From contig JAEYLC010000020.1 in the NCBI GenBank assembly GCA_023461435.1, positions 1-64,000 on the forward strand: 64,000 nt of DNA. The letters are read 5' to 3'. This document shows positions 15,731-23,124 of the stretch, in pieces; the first letter of the stretch is position 1, and each line of letters opens with the position of its first letter. The notes beneath the pieces are model-generated. The model worked only from the letters and a program-made list of their open reading frames with translations, was not told the origin of the DNA and made no database searches. The DNA comes from Bacillota bacterium (GTDB taxonomy: Bacteria > Bacillota > Clostridia > Christensenellales > SZUA-584). The position numbers were made by a program, and so were the translations under genes.

Positions 15731-16843
15731 ATGCGCTTTTTTAAAAAAAATATGACCGTGCTGTATCTGACACTGGCCTTTTTAATCATAGCCGGTTTTG
15801 TTTTCACCATACCTTTTCAAAGCCATGACGAAGCCATCTTTAATACCGAGAATAATGACTGGGACAAAATCATCAAAGATATCTTTTGTCTGCGCAACGA
15901 ATGCCTGCTCAATCAGGATCTGGATACTCTCAAAACACTTTTTTTGACGGATGAAAAGAACGGCAGATGGGCCTATGAATTCGAGGTTCAAAGAGCCGGA
16001 TATTTAAGCGGCTGGGCAGCCAAGCAAGGTGTACTCTTCACAAAAATCGGCAGTGATATCATCATCAAAAGCGTCAAGCAGGTAGGAAGAGGGTATTCGT
16101 TTTATGTGCTGACATCCAATGAGTATACCTATGTTTATCAGGACAGCCCGGAAACCGAAAACACGTTTCGCCTGGGCTCTTACCATTCCGTCGACCTGAT
16201 TCCTGCGGAAGAAGAAAACAAATGGGTCATCAGCCGCGAATGGTATGATGACCCTCTGCTCGATTCGATCAATTCAAGTCGTTTCACGGAAGAAATAACA
16301 GCTTACATAACCGGCCACTCCCCTATTGATATCTCCGGTCTCAGCGCGTCTCGCGCTGCCGCGGTTGAATATGCCGATATGTACTGCGGCACGGCGTCTG
16401 ACGGTCAAAACGACTTTTCCTATAACAGCGAGTACACCAATTACAACGCTCTGGGCGGAGACTGCGCAAACTTTGCCTCACAGGCGCTGCTCGCGGGCGG
16501 CTTTAAAAAGAACGGAACGTGGAACTATGCGGGCGGCAAAGGCAGCCGCGCATGGGTCAATGCGCAGGCGCTCAAAAACTTTCTGGTTTACAGCGGCCGC
16601 GCCTCGCAGCTCGCCAAAGGCAGCTATAAAGAGATATACCAATATGCCTACAGCCTGCGCCCCGGCGATATTGTGGCTTATGTGAAGAAAGGAAAAGTCA
16701 CGCATGTCTCCGTGGTGACCGGCGCCGATTCCAAGGGATATCCCCTCGTCAGCTGCCACAACCTGGACCGGAATCGCGTGCCGTGGGATATCGGCTGGAG
16801 CGGAGACAACATCCAGTTTATACTGCTCAATGTCAGCTACTGA
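15731..16843 (+). CDS. Membrane-anchored amidase-domain protein (Amidase_6)
   Basis: A 370-residue protein with an N-terminal signal anchor (about 8-28), an unassigned middle region (about 40-200) and a C-terminal putative amidase domain (about 205-370) of the Amidase_6 type. The diagnostic sequence is NYNALGGDCANFASQALLAGG, with the likely catalytic Cys in GDCANF. Later elements are SLRPGDIVAY and VTHVSVVTG, where a His could complete a Cys-His pair as in NlpC/P60 and CHAP enzymes. It probably acts on peptidoglycan or peptides outside the membrane. It is convergent with the M14 peptidase gene, 15 bases away. Confidence 0.82.
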   Translation: MRFFKKNMTVLYLTLAFLIIAGFVFTIPFQSHDEAIFNTENNDWDKIIKDIFCLRNECLLNQDLDTLKTLFLTDEKNGRWAYEFEVQRAGYLSGWAAKQGVLFTKIGSDIIIKSVKQVGRGYSFYVLTSNEYTYVYQDSPETENTFRLGSYHSVDLIPAEEENKWVISREWYDDPLLDSINSSRFTEEITAYITGHSPIDISGLSASRAAAVEYADMYCGTASDGQNDFSYNSEYTNYNALGGDCANFASQALLAGGFKKNGTWNYAGGKGSRAWVNAQALKNFLVYSGRASQLAKGSYKEIYQYAYSLRPGDIVAYVKKGKVTHVSVVTGADSKGYPLVSCHNLDRNRVPWDIGWSGDNIQFILLNVSY

Positions 16844-16858
16844 GAGCCTCTTTTGTGC

Positions 16859-17926
16859 CTATTGCTCCACCGCTAATGCCTGCTCAATAAGATTCGCAAC
16901 CAAATACTTGGCCTTGCTCCACACAAGCGTTTCAAAATCCGCATCATCGTGCGGTGCAGAGCCGTTGCCCGTCGGCGTGAGTTCCACGCAAAAAGCAGGC
17001 CGCGAGAAATCTTGCCGGAACCAGTTTTCAAAACCGGCGGCATACACCGCGGGATCTTCGGATACGGGCATCAGATCGTATCCCGTAATATCTGCCATCG
17101 TTTGCGCGATGGACGCACCTGCCGCAATACTGTCCTGCGTACCGCTGTCCGCCCAGTAAATCACTTCACCTTTGGTATGAAAAGAAGCGGCCAGAGCAAA
17201 GTCGTATTCATTGCAGAGCGCCATCATGGCCTGAACCTCGGGCTCGGTGGCGGGCGCTCTGCCTTTATACATCTCCGAGCTTGGCACATCGGTATTGCTT
17301 TCCTTTGCATCCCAATGACATGGATACTGACGATTTAAATCCACGCCATTGATGTTTGCTTTCCATTCATTGTAACCATCCTTCATCATACGCATGGATT
17401 TCACTTTCTCTGGATCTTTTACCGCCTCCACACCGTTTTGCACGAGATTAACGCCGTCAGGATTCACCATTGGCACGATGTAAACTGTAACTTGATTAAG
17501 CAGCGCTTGTATATCATAATCACCAAATGGCTTGTTTGTGGCATAGCAGCGTGCATATTCATCAACCGTTTTCATTAGATAAGCCGAACTTATATATTCT
17601 CGCGCGTGATGGGCGCCCACAAGCACAATTTTTTTCTCCCCTTTGCCTAGTTTGATAAGCAAAAGCTCACGCCCCTCAACGGATTGTCCGATCGATTCTG
17701 TTGATATGATATCGGGATAATTCTCCGAGAGCGTCTGGGCGTCGCTGATCATCTGATCATAGCTGTAGGTTTGTGACGGATTCACGATGCTTTGAAACGC
17801 TGTATCATCTGTGGTTTGCTGTGGAATATCTCCCTTCTGAACGATTTCGATATCCGGCTTAACGTTTGCGCATGCCGACATGCTTAAAATCGCAACGATG
17901 ACGAGTACGAATAATGCTTTTTTCAT
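16859..17926 (-). CDS. M14 zinc carboxypeptidase lipoprotein
   Basis: A 355-residue exported lipoprotein. The signal peptide is 1-18 and the lipobox MSAC makes C19 the lipidated residue. The M14 domain (about 52-350) has zinc ligands H107 and E110 in HHARE, a third ligand H250 in ASFHTKGE, substrate residues in GVDLNRQYP, and catalytic Glu E315 in FCVELTPTG. Several Gram-positive M14 enzymes hydrolyse the gamma-D-Glu-meso-diaminopimelate bond of peptidoglycan stems, and that is the likely role. It lies between a complete amidase gene and a short copy of that gene's 3' end. Confidence 0.9.
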   Translation of the reverse strand: MKKALFVLVIVAILSMSACANVKPDIEIVQKGDIPQQTTDDTAFQSIVNPSQTYSYDQMISDAQTLSENYPDIISTESIGQSVEGRELLLIKLGKGEKKIVLVGAHHAREYISSAYLMKTVDEYARCYATNKPFGDYDIQALLNQVTVYIVPMVNPDGVNLVQNGVEAVKDPEKVKSMRMMKDGYNEWKANINGVDLNRQYPCHWDAKESNTDVPSSEMYKGRAPATEPEVQAMMALCNEYDFALAASFHTKGEVIYWADSGTQDSIAAGASIAQTMADITGYDLMPVSEDPAVYAAGFENWFRQDFSRPAFCVELTPTGNGSAPHDDADFETLVWSKAKYLVANLIEQALAVEQ

Positions 17927-18053
17927 AGTTTTCTCTTGTCAATCTCCAAATTGTCGTATTTTGGTGCAACTCAAGTTATACCGTATTATTATGACGCAGA
18001 AATGCCGGGTTTTGATCCATAAAAATAAAAAATCTTAAAAAAATAATGCCATG

Positions 18054-18080
18054 TTCACCCTGCTCAATGTCAGCTGCTGA
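18054..18080 (+). pseudogene. Remnant copy of amidase 3' end
   Basis: Reading forward, the codons give FTLLNVSC and a TGA stop, nearly the same as the amidase ending FILLNVSY at 16817-16843. The DNA shares a 16-base identical core (CTGCTCAATGTCAGCT), then one mismatch and CTGA. No longer homology is visible. It may be the last trace of a duplicated amidase gene beyond the M14 gene. Confidence 0.4.
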
Positions 18081-18094
18081 TTTTGTTCACTTGA

Positions 18095-18457
18095 TTACAG
18101 CGATTCAATGAGCTTCTTGGCCTCTTCCAGCGTGCCGACAAGATGATACTCCCTTTTTGTCAGCGCCTTGATCGCGGAAAAAACGACCGTCTGCAGACCG
18201 CCAAGACCCACCAGCACGCTCTCTTTGACGTATTTCGTATTCGCCGATGCGTACTGTTTGAAAGCGCTCGAAATATCGTTGTTGAATTTCACATTTGTCA
18301 CGATCGTGATGATATAGACGGATTTTTCCGGCTGTCTGGCAACAAGCTCACTGGCCTGCTCAAGTGTCTGGACGATTTCCTTTGTCTGCTCGCCTCTCAT
18401 GTTTTCCACATCGACGATGATAACAGATTTTTGGCCTATTTTCTCAGTTCTTACCAT
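18095..18457 (-). CDS. STAS-like small protein
   Basis: A 120-residue cytosolic protein with alternating strands and helices resembling a STAS/SEC14-type domain: SVIIVDVENMRGEQTKEIVQTLEQ, SVYIITIVTNVKFNNDISSAFKQY, SVLVGLGGLQTVVFSAIKAL and a final helix EEAKKLIESL. STAS domains usually act as signalling adaptors. The usual phosphorylatable Ser/Thr after strand 3 is not obvious. AGGAGG 6 bases upstream marks the ATG at 18457 as the start; the longer frame from 18556 runs into the regulator gene. It lies about 55 bases downstream of the atypical response regulator and may share its transcript. Confidence 0.7.
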   Translation of the reverse strand: MVRTEKIGQKSVIIVDVENMRGEQTKEIVQTLEQASELVARQPEKSVYIITIVTNVKFNNDISSAFKQYASANTKYVKESVLVGLGGLQTVVFSAIKALTKREYHLVGTLEEAKKLIESL

Positions 18458-18512
18458 GCATTGCCTCCTAATGTTAATTATTTTATTGGTATCAAGCTTC
18501 TCAACTTGAATA

Positions 18513-19190
18513 TCAGGTCTTGAAAATATAGCCGACTCCCCAAACGGTTTCGACATACCTGTGATACGGCTTTATGCTCTCCCTCAGTGTTTTGATATGC
18601 GTATCCACGGTTCTGTCCGTGCCGAAGAAATCGTCTCCCCAAACCTCTTTCAATATGATTTCGCGCGTAAAGGCGCGGTTTGGGTTTTTCGCAAGGAAAA
18701 CGAGCAGCTTATATTCCTTGGGAGTCAGTATGATGCCTTCGCCGTCTATATACACCATATGTGAAAAGATATCAATACATAAACCGTCAAAGATCAGGCG
18801 TCGTGGCGTGTAATCCAAATGACTCGCGCTGTGACGCAGCAGCACATGAATTCTGGCTATTAAAACCTTGTAAGAAAATGGGCTGCTTAGAAAGTCATCG
18901 ACGCCGAGCTCAAAGAAAAAGAGCTTCTGTTCCTCGCTGCCGTCTCTTGAGAGTATGATGATCGGGGTCTGAGAGCTTTTGCGAATCTGCCTGCAGACAT
19001 GCCAAGAATCAAGCTCGGGAAGGCTTGCGTTCAAAATAATCACATGATATTCATGACGTCTGAACATTTTAATGGCTTCGATACCGTCGGCGGCTTCGTC
19101 AACGACAAAGTCTTCCATTGCTGCGTGTGTTTTTACCGTTGCTCTCAAATCGGCTGCCGGATCGACGACCAATAAGCGGATTTCACCCAT
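18513..19190 (-). CDS. OmpR-family regulator with degenerate receiver
   Basis: A 225-residue protein with receiver (1-115) and winged-helix DNA-binding (about 125-225) domains. The effector domain is typical: LTPKEYKLLVFLAKNPNRAFTREIILKEVWG, RTVDTHIKTLRESI and VWGVGYIF. The receiver is not. The phosphoacceptor Asp is Asn (N54 in IILNASLPE) and the conserved Lys before Pro-Phe is Ser (S103 in SSPFS). The metal-binding pair is reduced to VVDPAAD. Phosphorylation is therefore unlikely, and no kinase gene is adjacent. It is divergent from the hydrogenase operon across a 298-base region with TGTGA repeats, so it may regulate that operon. It probably forms an operon with the STAS-like gene. Confidence 0.88.
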   Translation of the reverse strand: MGEIRLLVVDPAADLRATVKTHAAMEDFVVDEAADGIEAIKMFRRHEYHVIILNASLPELDSWHVCRQIRKSSQTPIIILSRDGSEEQKLFFFELGVDDFLSSPFSYKVLIARIHVLLRHSASHLDYTPRRLIFDGLCIDIFSHMVYIDGEGIILTPKEYKLLVFLAKNPNRAFTREIILKEVWGDDFFGTDRTVDTHIKTLRESIKPYHRYVETVWGVGYIFKT

Positions 19191-19310
19191 TTCCCGATCC
19201 TCTCAAACTGGTCTTTTTCACGTAGCTCATGAAATTTTCATAATTGGTAATATTATTATTTTATAACAAACGTATTTTAGAAGCAAGTGAAACATTATTT
19301 TTTATGAATT

Positions 19311-19413
19311 TGTGATCATTCTGTGAAGTAATTTTATGAGTTCACACTTTTTCAGCCCAAAAATCTCGTTTTAATGTGGATAAATTGTGAAATTCCATCA
19401 TATTTTTATCACA
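19311..19413. promoter_or_regulatory. TGTGA/TCACA repeat cluster
   Basis: The region between the atypical regulator and hydC has a direct repeat TGTGA at 19311 and 19322 (11-base period, as for PhoB/OmpR-type sites). The second copy also forms an inverted pair with TTCACA (19322-19346). A further TGTGA lies at 19386 and a TCACA at 19409. These are candidate operator half-sites for the divergent genes. No convincing SigA promoter with good spacing was found; a TATATA at 19446 is the best -10 candidate. Confidence 0.4.
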
Positions 19414-19488
19414 TCACTTTGATAAGATCATTATGTCATCTAAGCTATATATGCGACTTGTCCGAATAAACGAACTTGGAGGTGTCAA

Positions 19489-20001
19489 ATGAGCACAAAG
19501 TCAGTTAGAGCCAAGCTTGGCTGCTGCAAGGAGTGCGATGACGACAAATTTGCTGCGATCGCGAACGTGATCGACCTGTATCGTGACAAGGAAGGCAGCC
19601 TGATACAGATTCTTCATCTTGCCCAGCAGATTTATGGATTTCTGCCGCTTGAGGTTCAGGCGTATATCGCGGACTCGCTCGGCATTCCGCTTTCCGAGGT
19701 GTCCGGCGTCATCACGTTCTATTCGTTTTTCTCCACAGAGCCCAGGGGGCTCCACACCATTCGCGTCTGTCTCGGCACGGCATGCTATGTGCGCGGCGGG
19801 AAGAAGATCGTGGAGAGTCTCAAGGAAAAGCTCAATGTGGAGGTCGGCGGAACGACGAAAGACGGCAAGTTCACATTCGAAGTCGCACGGTGCATCGGCG
19901 CCTGCGGGCTCGCGCCGGCCATGATGATCGACGATGTCGTCTATAAGCAGGTTAATGTCAACAAGCTGAACGCCATACTCGCTAAATATGAAAACGAATA
20001 G
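19489..20001 (+). CDS. hydC: [FeFe] hydrogenase gamma subunit, NuoE-like
   Basis: A thioredoxin-fold [2Fe-2S] protein of 170 residues, the NuoE/HydC component of soluble multimeric hydrogenases. Cluster ligands are C94 and C99 in CLGTACYVRGG and C135 and C139 in CIGACGLAPAMMI. The N-terminal half is the helical domain typical of NuoE (LHLAQQIYGFLPLEVQAYIADSLG). An unusual Cys cluster, C12, C13 and C16, stands at the start. It is the first gene of the operon hydC-hydB-hydA with a strong GGAGG site, and is separated from hydB by only 12 bases. It passes electrons between HydB flavin and the complex. Confidence 0.93.
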   Translation: MSTKSVRAKLGCCKECDDDKFAAIANVIDLYRDKEGSLIQILHLAQQIYGFLPLEVQAYIADSLGIPLSEVSGVITFYSFFSTEPRGLHTIRVCLGTACYVRGGKKIVESLKEKLNVEVGGTTKDGKFTFEVARCIGACGLAPAMMIDDVVYKQVNVNKLNAILAKYENE

Positions 20002-20013
20002 GAGGTGAATGGG

Positions 20014-23000
20014 ATGAAAGCAGGCAAGTTAAGTTCGATTGAACAATTAAACGATATCAAGAACCGCTACAACAGCGAACTCGAAAAATACAAATACAGA
20101 ATCTATGTGTGCAGCGGAGCGGGCTGCGTGTCGTCAAATTGCGCGCTGGTTCGGGATGCCGTAATCAGTGAAGTCGGCAACGTGGGTATGCAGAGTGAGG
20201 TCAGGGTGTACGAAACGGGCTGCATGGGCACCTGCGCGGTCGGTCCCGTGATGCTTGTGATGCCCGACAAGATTTTTTACACGGATCTTAATGAGGAAAA
20301 AGCCCGGCAGATCGTTCGCAAGCACATCAAGAACGGCAAGGTGATCGTCCCTTACACGTTCTACGACCATTCCCTCAGCGAGCATGTTCCCAATATCGAC
20401 GATATCGGCTTCTTTAAAAAACAGGTTAAAATCGCGCTGCGCAACTGCGGCTCGATGGAGTATGCGAATATTGAAGCCTATATTGCCCGGGACGGTTATG
20501 CCGCGGCTTACAAGGCGATTAAGGACATGACGCCCGCAACGGTCATTTCTGAGGTCAAGACCTCCGGCATCAAAGGCCGCGGCGGCGCGGGCTTCCCGAC
20601 AGGCGTCAAATGGGAAGCCGCCCAAAAGCAGGCGAGCGACAAAAAATTTATCGTCTGCAACGCGGACGAGGGCGATCCGGGCGCGTTTATGGACAGAAGC
20701 ATCATCGAAGGCGATCCGCATACCGTGATTGAAGGCATGATGATCGGCGGTTATGCGATCGGCGCTTCCATGGGCTATATCTATGTGCGTGCCGAATACC
20801 CCATCGCCGTGGATCGGATGACGGCGGCGCTTGAGGAGGCCAGAAAAAGGGGCCTGCTCGGAGACAATATTTTCGGCAGCGGCTTTTCTTTCAATATTGA
20901 GCTGAGAATCGGGGCGGGCGCATTTGTCTGCGGCGAGGAAACTTCGCTGATGGCTTCAATAGAAGGGCACCGCGGCGAGCCCAAGCAAAAACCCCCGTTC
21001 CCGTTCCAGAGGGGCCTTTTTGGAAAGCCGACAATCATCAACAACGTCGAGACGTTCGCGAGCATACCGATGATCATACTGAGCGGCGGCGAATGGTATA
21101 CCCAGTTCGGCACCGAAAAGAGCCGAGGCACCAAGGTATTCGCGCTCGCAGGTGACGTGATGAACACAGGCATCGTGGAGGTGCCTATCGGCATACCGCT
21201 CGGCGATATCATATTCGAAATCGGCGGCGGCACGGTCAACAACAAGAAGTTCAAATCCGCTCAGATCGGCGGCCCGTCGGGCGGCTGCATCACAACCGAC
21301 AATCTCAATGTGCCCACCGATTACGAGCCGTTAAAGGAGCTCGGCGCCATTATGGGCTCCGGCGGGCTCATCGTGATGAACGAGGATGCCTGCATGGTGG
21401 ACACGGCGCGTTTCTTCATGGACTTCATCAAGGATGAATCCTGCGGCAAGTGCACCGCCTGCCGTATCGGCACCAAGCGCATGCTCGAGATTCTCGAGCG
21501 CATCACGCGCGGTGAAGGCGAAGAAGGCGATGTGGAGCTGCTGATTGAGCTCGGCGAAACGATACAGGAGACCGCCATGTGCGGCCTCGGGCAGACAGCC
21601 CCCAACCCCGTGCTTTCCACAATCAAGTATTTCCGCGAGGAGTACGACGAGCATATCAAAAACAAATACTGCCGCGCGGGCGTATGCAGCGAGCTTTTCA
21701 TTTCGCCGTGTGAAAACACCTGCCCCGCGAACGTCAATGTGCCGGGCTATATGTCTCTGATCGCTGCGGGACGCTTTATCGACGCATACAAGCTGATACG
21801 CCAGGAAAATCCGTTCCCCGCCGTTTGCGGACGCATCTGCACGCGTCCCTGTGAAAACAAGTGCCGCAGGCGCACGGTGGACGAATCGCTTGCGATTTGC
21901 GATCTGAAGCGTTTTGTCGCCGATTACGCGATGAACAGCGACAAAGGCTACTCCCACACCGACGTCGTGTTTCCGAAAAACGGCAAAAGCGTGGCTGTGA
22001 TCGGCGCGGGCGCGTCGGGCCTCACATGCGCCTATTATCTCGCGCGCATCGGCTATGACGTGGACGTTTTCGAATCGCACGATACGGCGGGCGGCGTGCT
22101 CGCTTACGGCATTCCCGAATACCGCCTGCCCAAGGACGTGCTGGCCTATGAAGTCGGTCTCGTCGAGCAGACCGGCGTGAAGGTGCATCTGAATACCGAA
22201 GTGGGCCGCGATATCTCGTTCAAAGAGCTCAAGGCGACGTACGACGCGATCTACATCGCCACCGGTACACAGCTCCCCCAGAAGATCAATGTGCCCGGAG
22301 AGAGCCTTCCCGGCGTTGTGCACGGTATCAAGTTCTTAAAGAAGGCCAACACGCATCAGGCCATCGATATGGGCACAAATGTCGTGGTGATCGGCGGCGG
22401 CAACACCGCGATAGACTCGGCAAGAACGGCGCTGCGGCTCGGAGCCGATAAGGTGACGATACTCTACAGGAGAACGAAGGACTCGATGCCGGCCTACGAG
22501 CAGGAAATCCGCGAAGCGATTGAAGAAGGCATCGAGATACTCTGCCTTGCAGCGCCCATCCGCTTCCTGCCCGGACCGGACGGACGCGTCGCACAGATCG
22601 AATGCGTGAAGATGTGCCTTGGAGACTTTGATTCTTCGTGCCGCAGACGCAGCGTATTTGTGGAAGATTCGAATTTCTTCCTTGAAGCCGATATGGTGAT
22701 TCCCGCCGTCAGCCAGTTTGCGGACTTTCCGTTCATCGGCAAGGACGAAATCGGCCTGACGCCCTGGGGTACGTTCATACTTCAAAGCGATACGCAGATG
22801 ACCACGATGGATGGCGTGTTTGCGGGCGGTGACGTGACGCGCGGCCCCGATGAAGTGATACGCGCGATCGCAGACGGCAAAAACGCCGCTGTCTCGATCG
22901 ATAAATATCTTGGCGGAAAAGGCCGTCTCAACAAGGGCGAACCGATCGACATCCCCGAAATCAGCGACGAGGATGAAATCGTGGCGCACGGGCGCTTCGA

Positions 23001-23118
23001 CCTTGAGACACTGAATCCTGAAACGCGCAAAAACTCGTTCGAAGAAGTGATTAAGGGTTACCATAAGCTCAATGCGATGGCGGAAGCGATGCGCTGTCTG
23101 CATTGTGAAAGGAGGTAG
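20014..23118 (+). CDS. hydB: HydB/NuoF fused to GltD/NfnB-like flavoprotein
   Basis: Diaphorase subunit of 1034 residues (numbered here from the upstream GTG at 20005). Modules: [2Fe-2S] thioredoxin-like domain with C36, C41, C73 and C77; NuoF core with the FMN/NADH loop GRGGAGFPTGVKW (191-203) and NADEGDPGAFMDR; SLBB; and the [4Fe-4S] motif ESCGKCTACRIGT with C480, C483, C486 and C526. After CRAGVC the usual ferredoxin domain is replaced by a GltD-type N-terminal domain (C569, C573, C608, C612, C616, C620). A FAD site follows, GAGASG (667-672), then a second dinucleotide site GGGNTA with YRR at 821-823, typical of NADPH binding. AGGAGG lies 8 bases from ATG 20014. It probably joins NADH, NADPH and ferredoxin or H2 chemistry in one complex. 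Confidence 0.92.
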   Translation: MKAGKLSSIEQLNDIKNRYNSELEKYKYRIYVCSGAGCVSSNCALVRDAVISEVGNVGMQSEVRVYETGCMGTCAVGPVMLVMPDKIFYTDLNEEKARQIVRKHIKNGKVIVPYTFYDHSLSEHVPNIDDIGFFKKQVKIALRNCGSMEYANIEAYIARDGYAAAYKAIKDMTPATVISEVKTSGIKGRGGAGFPTGVKWEAAQKQASDKKFIVCNADEGDPGAFMDRSIIEGDPHTVIEGMMIGGYAIGASMGYIYVRAEYPIAVDRMTAALEEARKRGLLGDNIFGSGFSFNIELRIGAGAFVCGEETSLMASIEGHRGEPKQKPPFPFQRGLFGKPTIINNVETFASIPMIILSGGEWYTQFGTEKSRGTKVFALAGDVMNTGIVEVPIGIPLGDIIFEIGGGTVNNKKFKSAQIGGPSGGCITTDNLNVPTDYEPLKELGAIMGSGGLIVMNEDACMVDTARFFMDFIKDESCGKCTACRIGTKRMLEILERITRGEGEEGDVELLIELGETIQETAMCGLGQTAPNPVLSTIKYFREEYDEHIKNKYCRAGVCSELFISPCENTCPANVNVPGYMSLIAAGRFIDAYKLIRQENPFPAVCGRICTRPCENKCRRRTVDESLAICDLKRFVADYAMNSDKGYSHTDVVFPKNGKSVAVIGAGASGLTCAYYLARIGYDVDVFESHDTAGGVLAYGIPEYRLPKDVLAYEVGLVEQTGVKVHLNTEVGRDISFKELKATYDAIYIATGTQLPQKINVPGESLPGVVHGIKFLKKANTHQAIDMGTNVVVIGGGNTAIDSARTALRLGADKVTILYRRTKDSMPAYEQEIREAIEEGIEILCLAAPIRFLPGPDGRVAQIECVKMCLGDFDSSCRRRSVFVEDSNFFLEADMVIPAVSQFADFPFIGKDEIGLTPWGTFILQSDTQMTTMDGVFAGGDVTRGPDEVIRAIADGKNAAVSIDKYLGGKGRLNKGEPIDIPEISDEDEIVAHGRFDLETLNPETRKNSFEEVIKGYHKLNAMAEAMRCLHCERR

Positions 23119-23124
23119 TCATCG

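Noticed and set aside
21331..22323. Long minus-strand frame opposite hydB (about 330 residues)
   Set aside because: It lies wholly inside the hydB fusion gene, encodes a His/Arg/Ala-rich protein without family features, and exists because of the GC-rich third positions of hydB.
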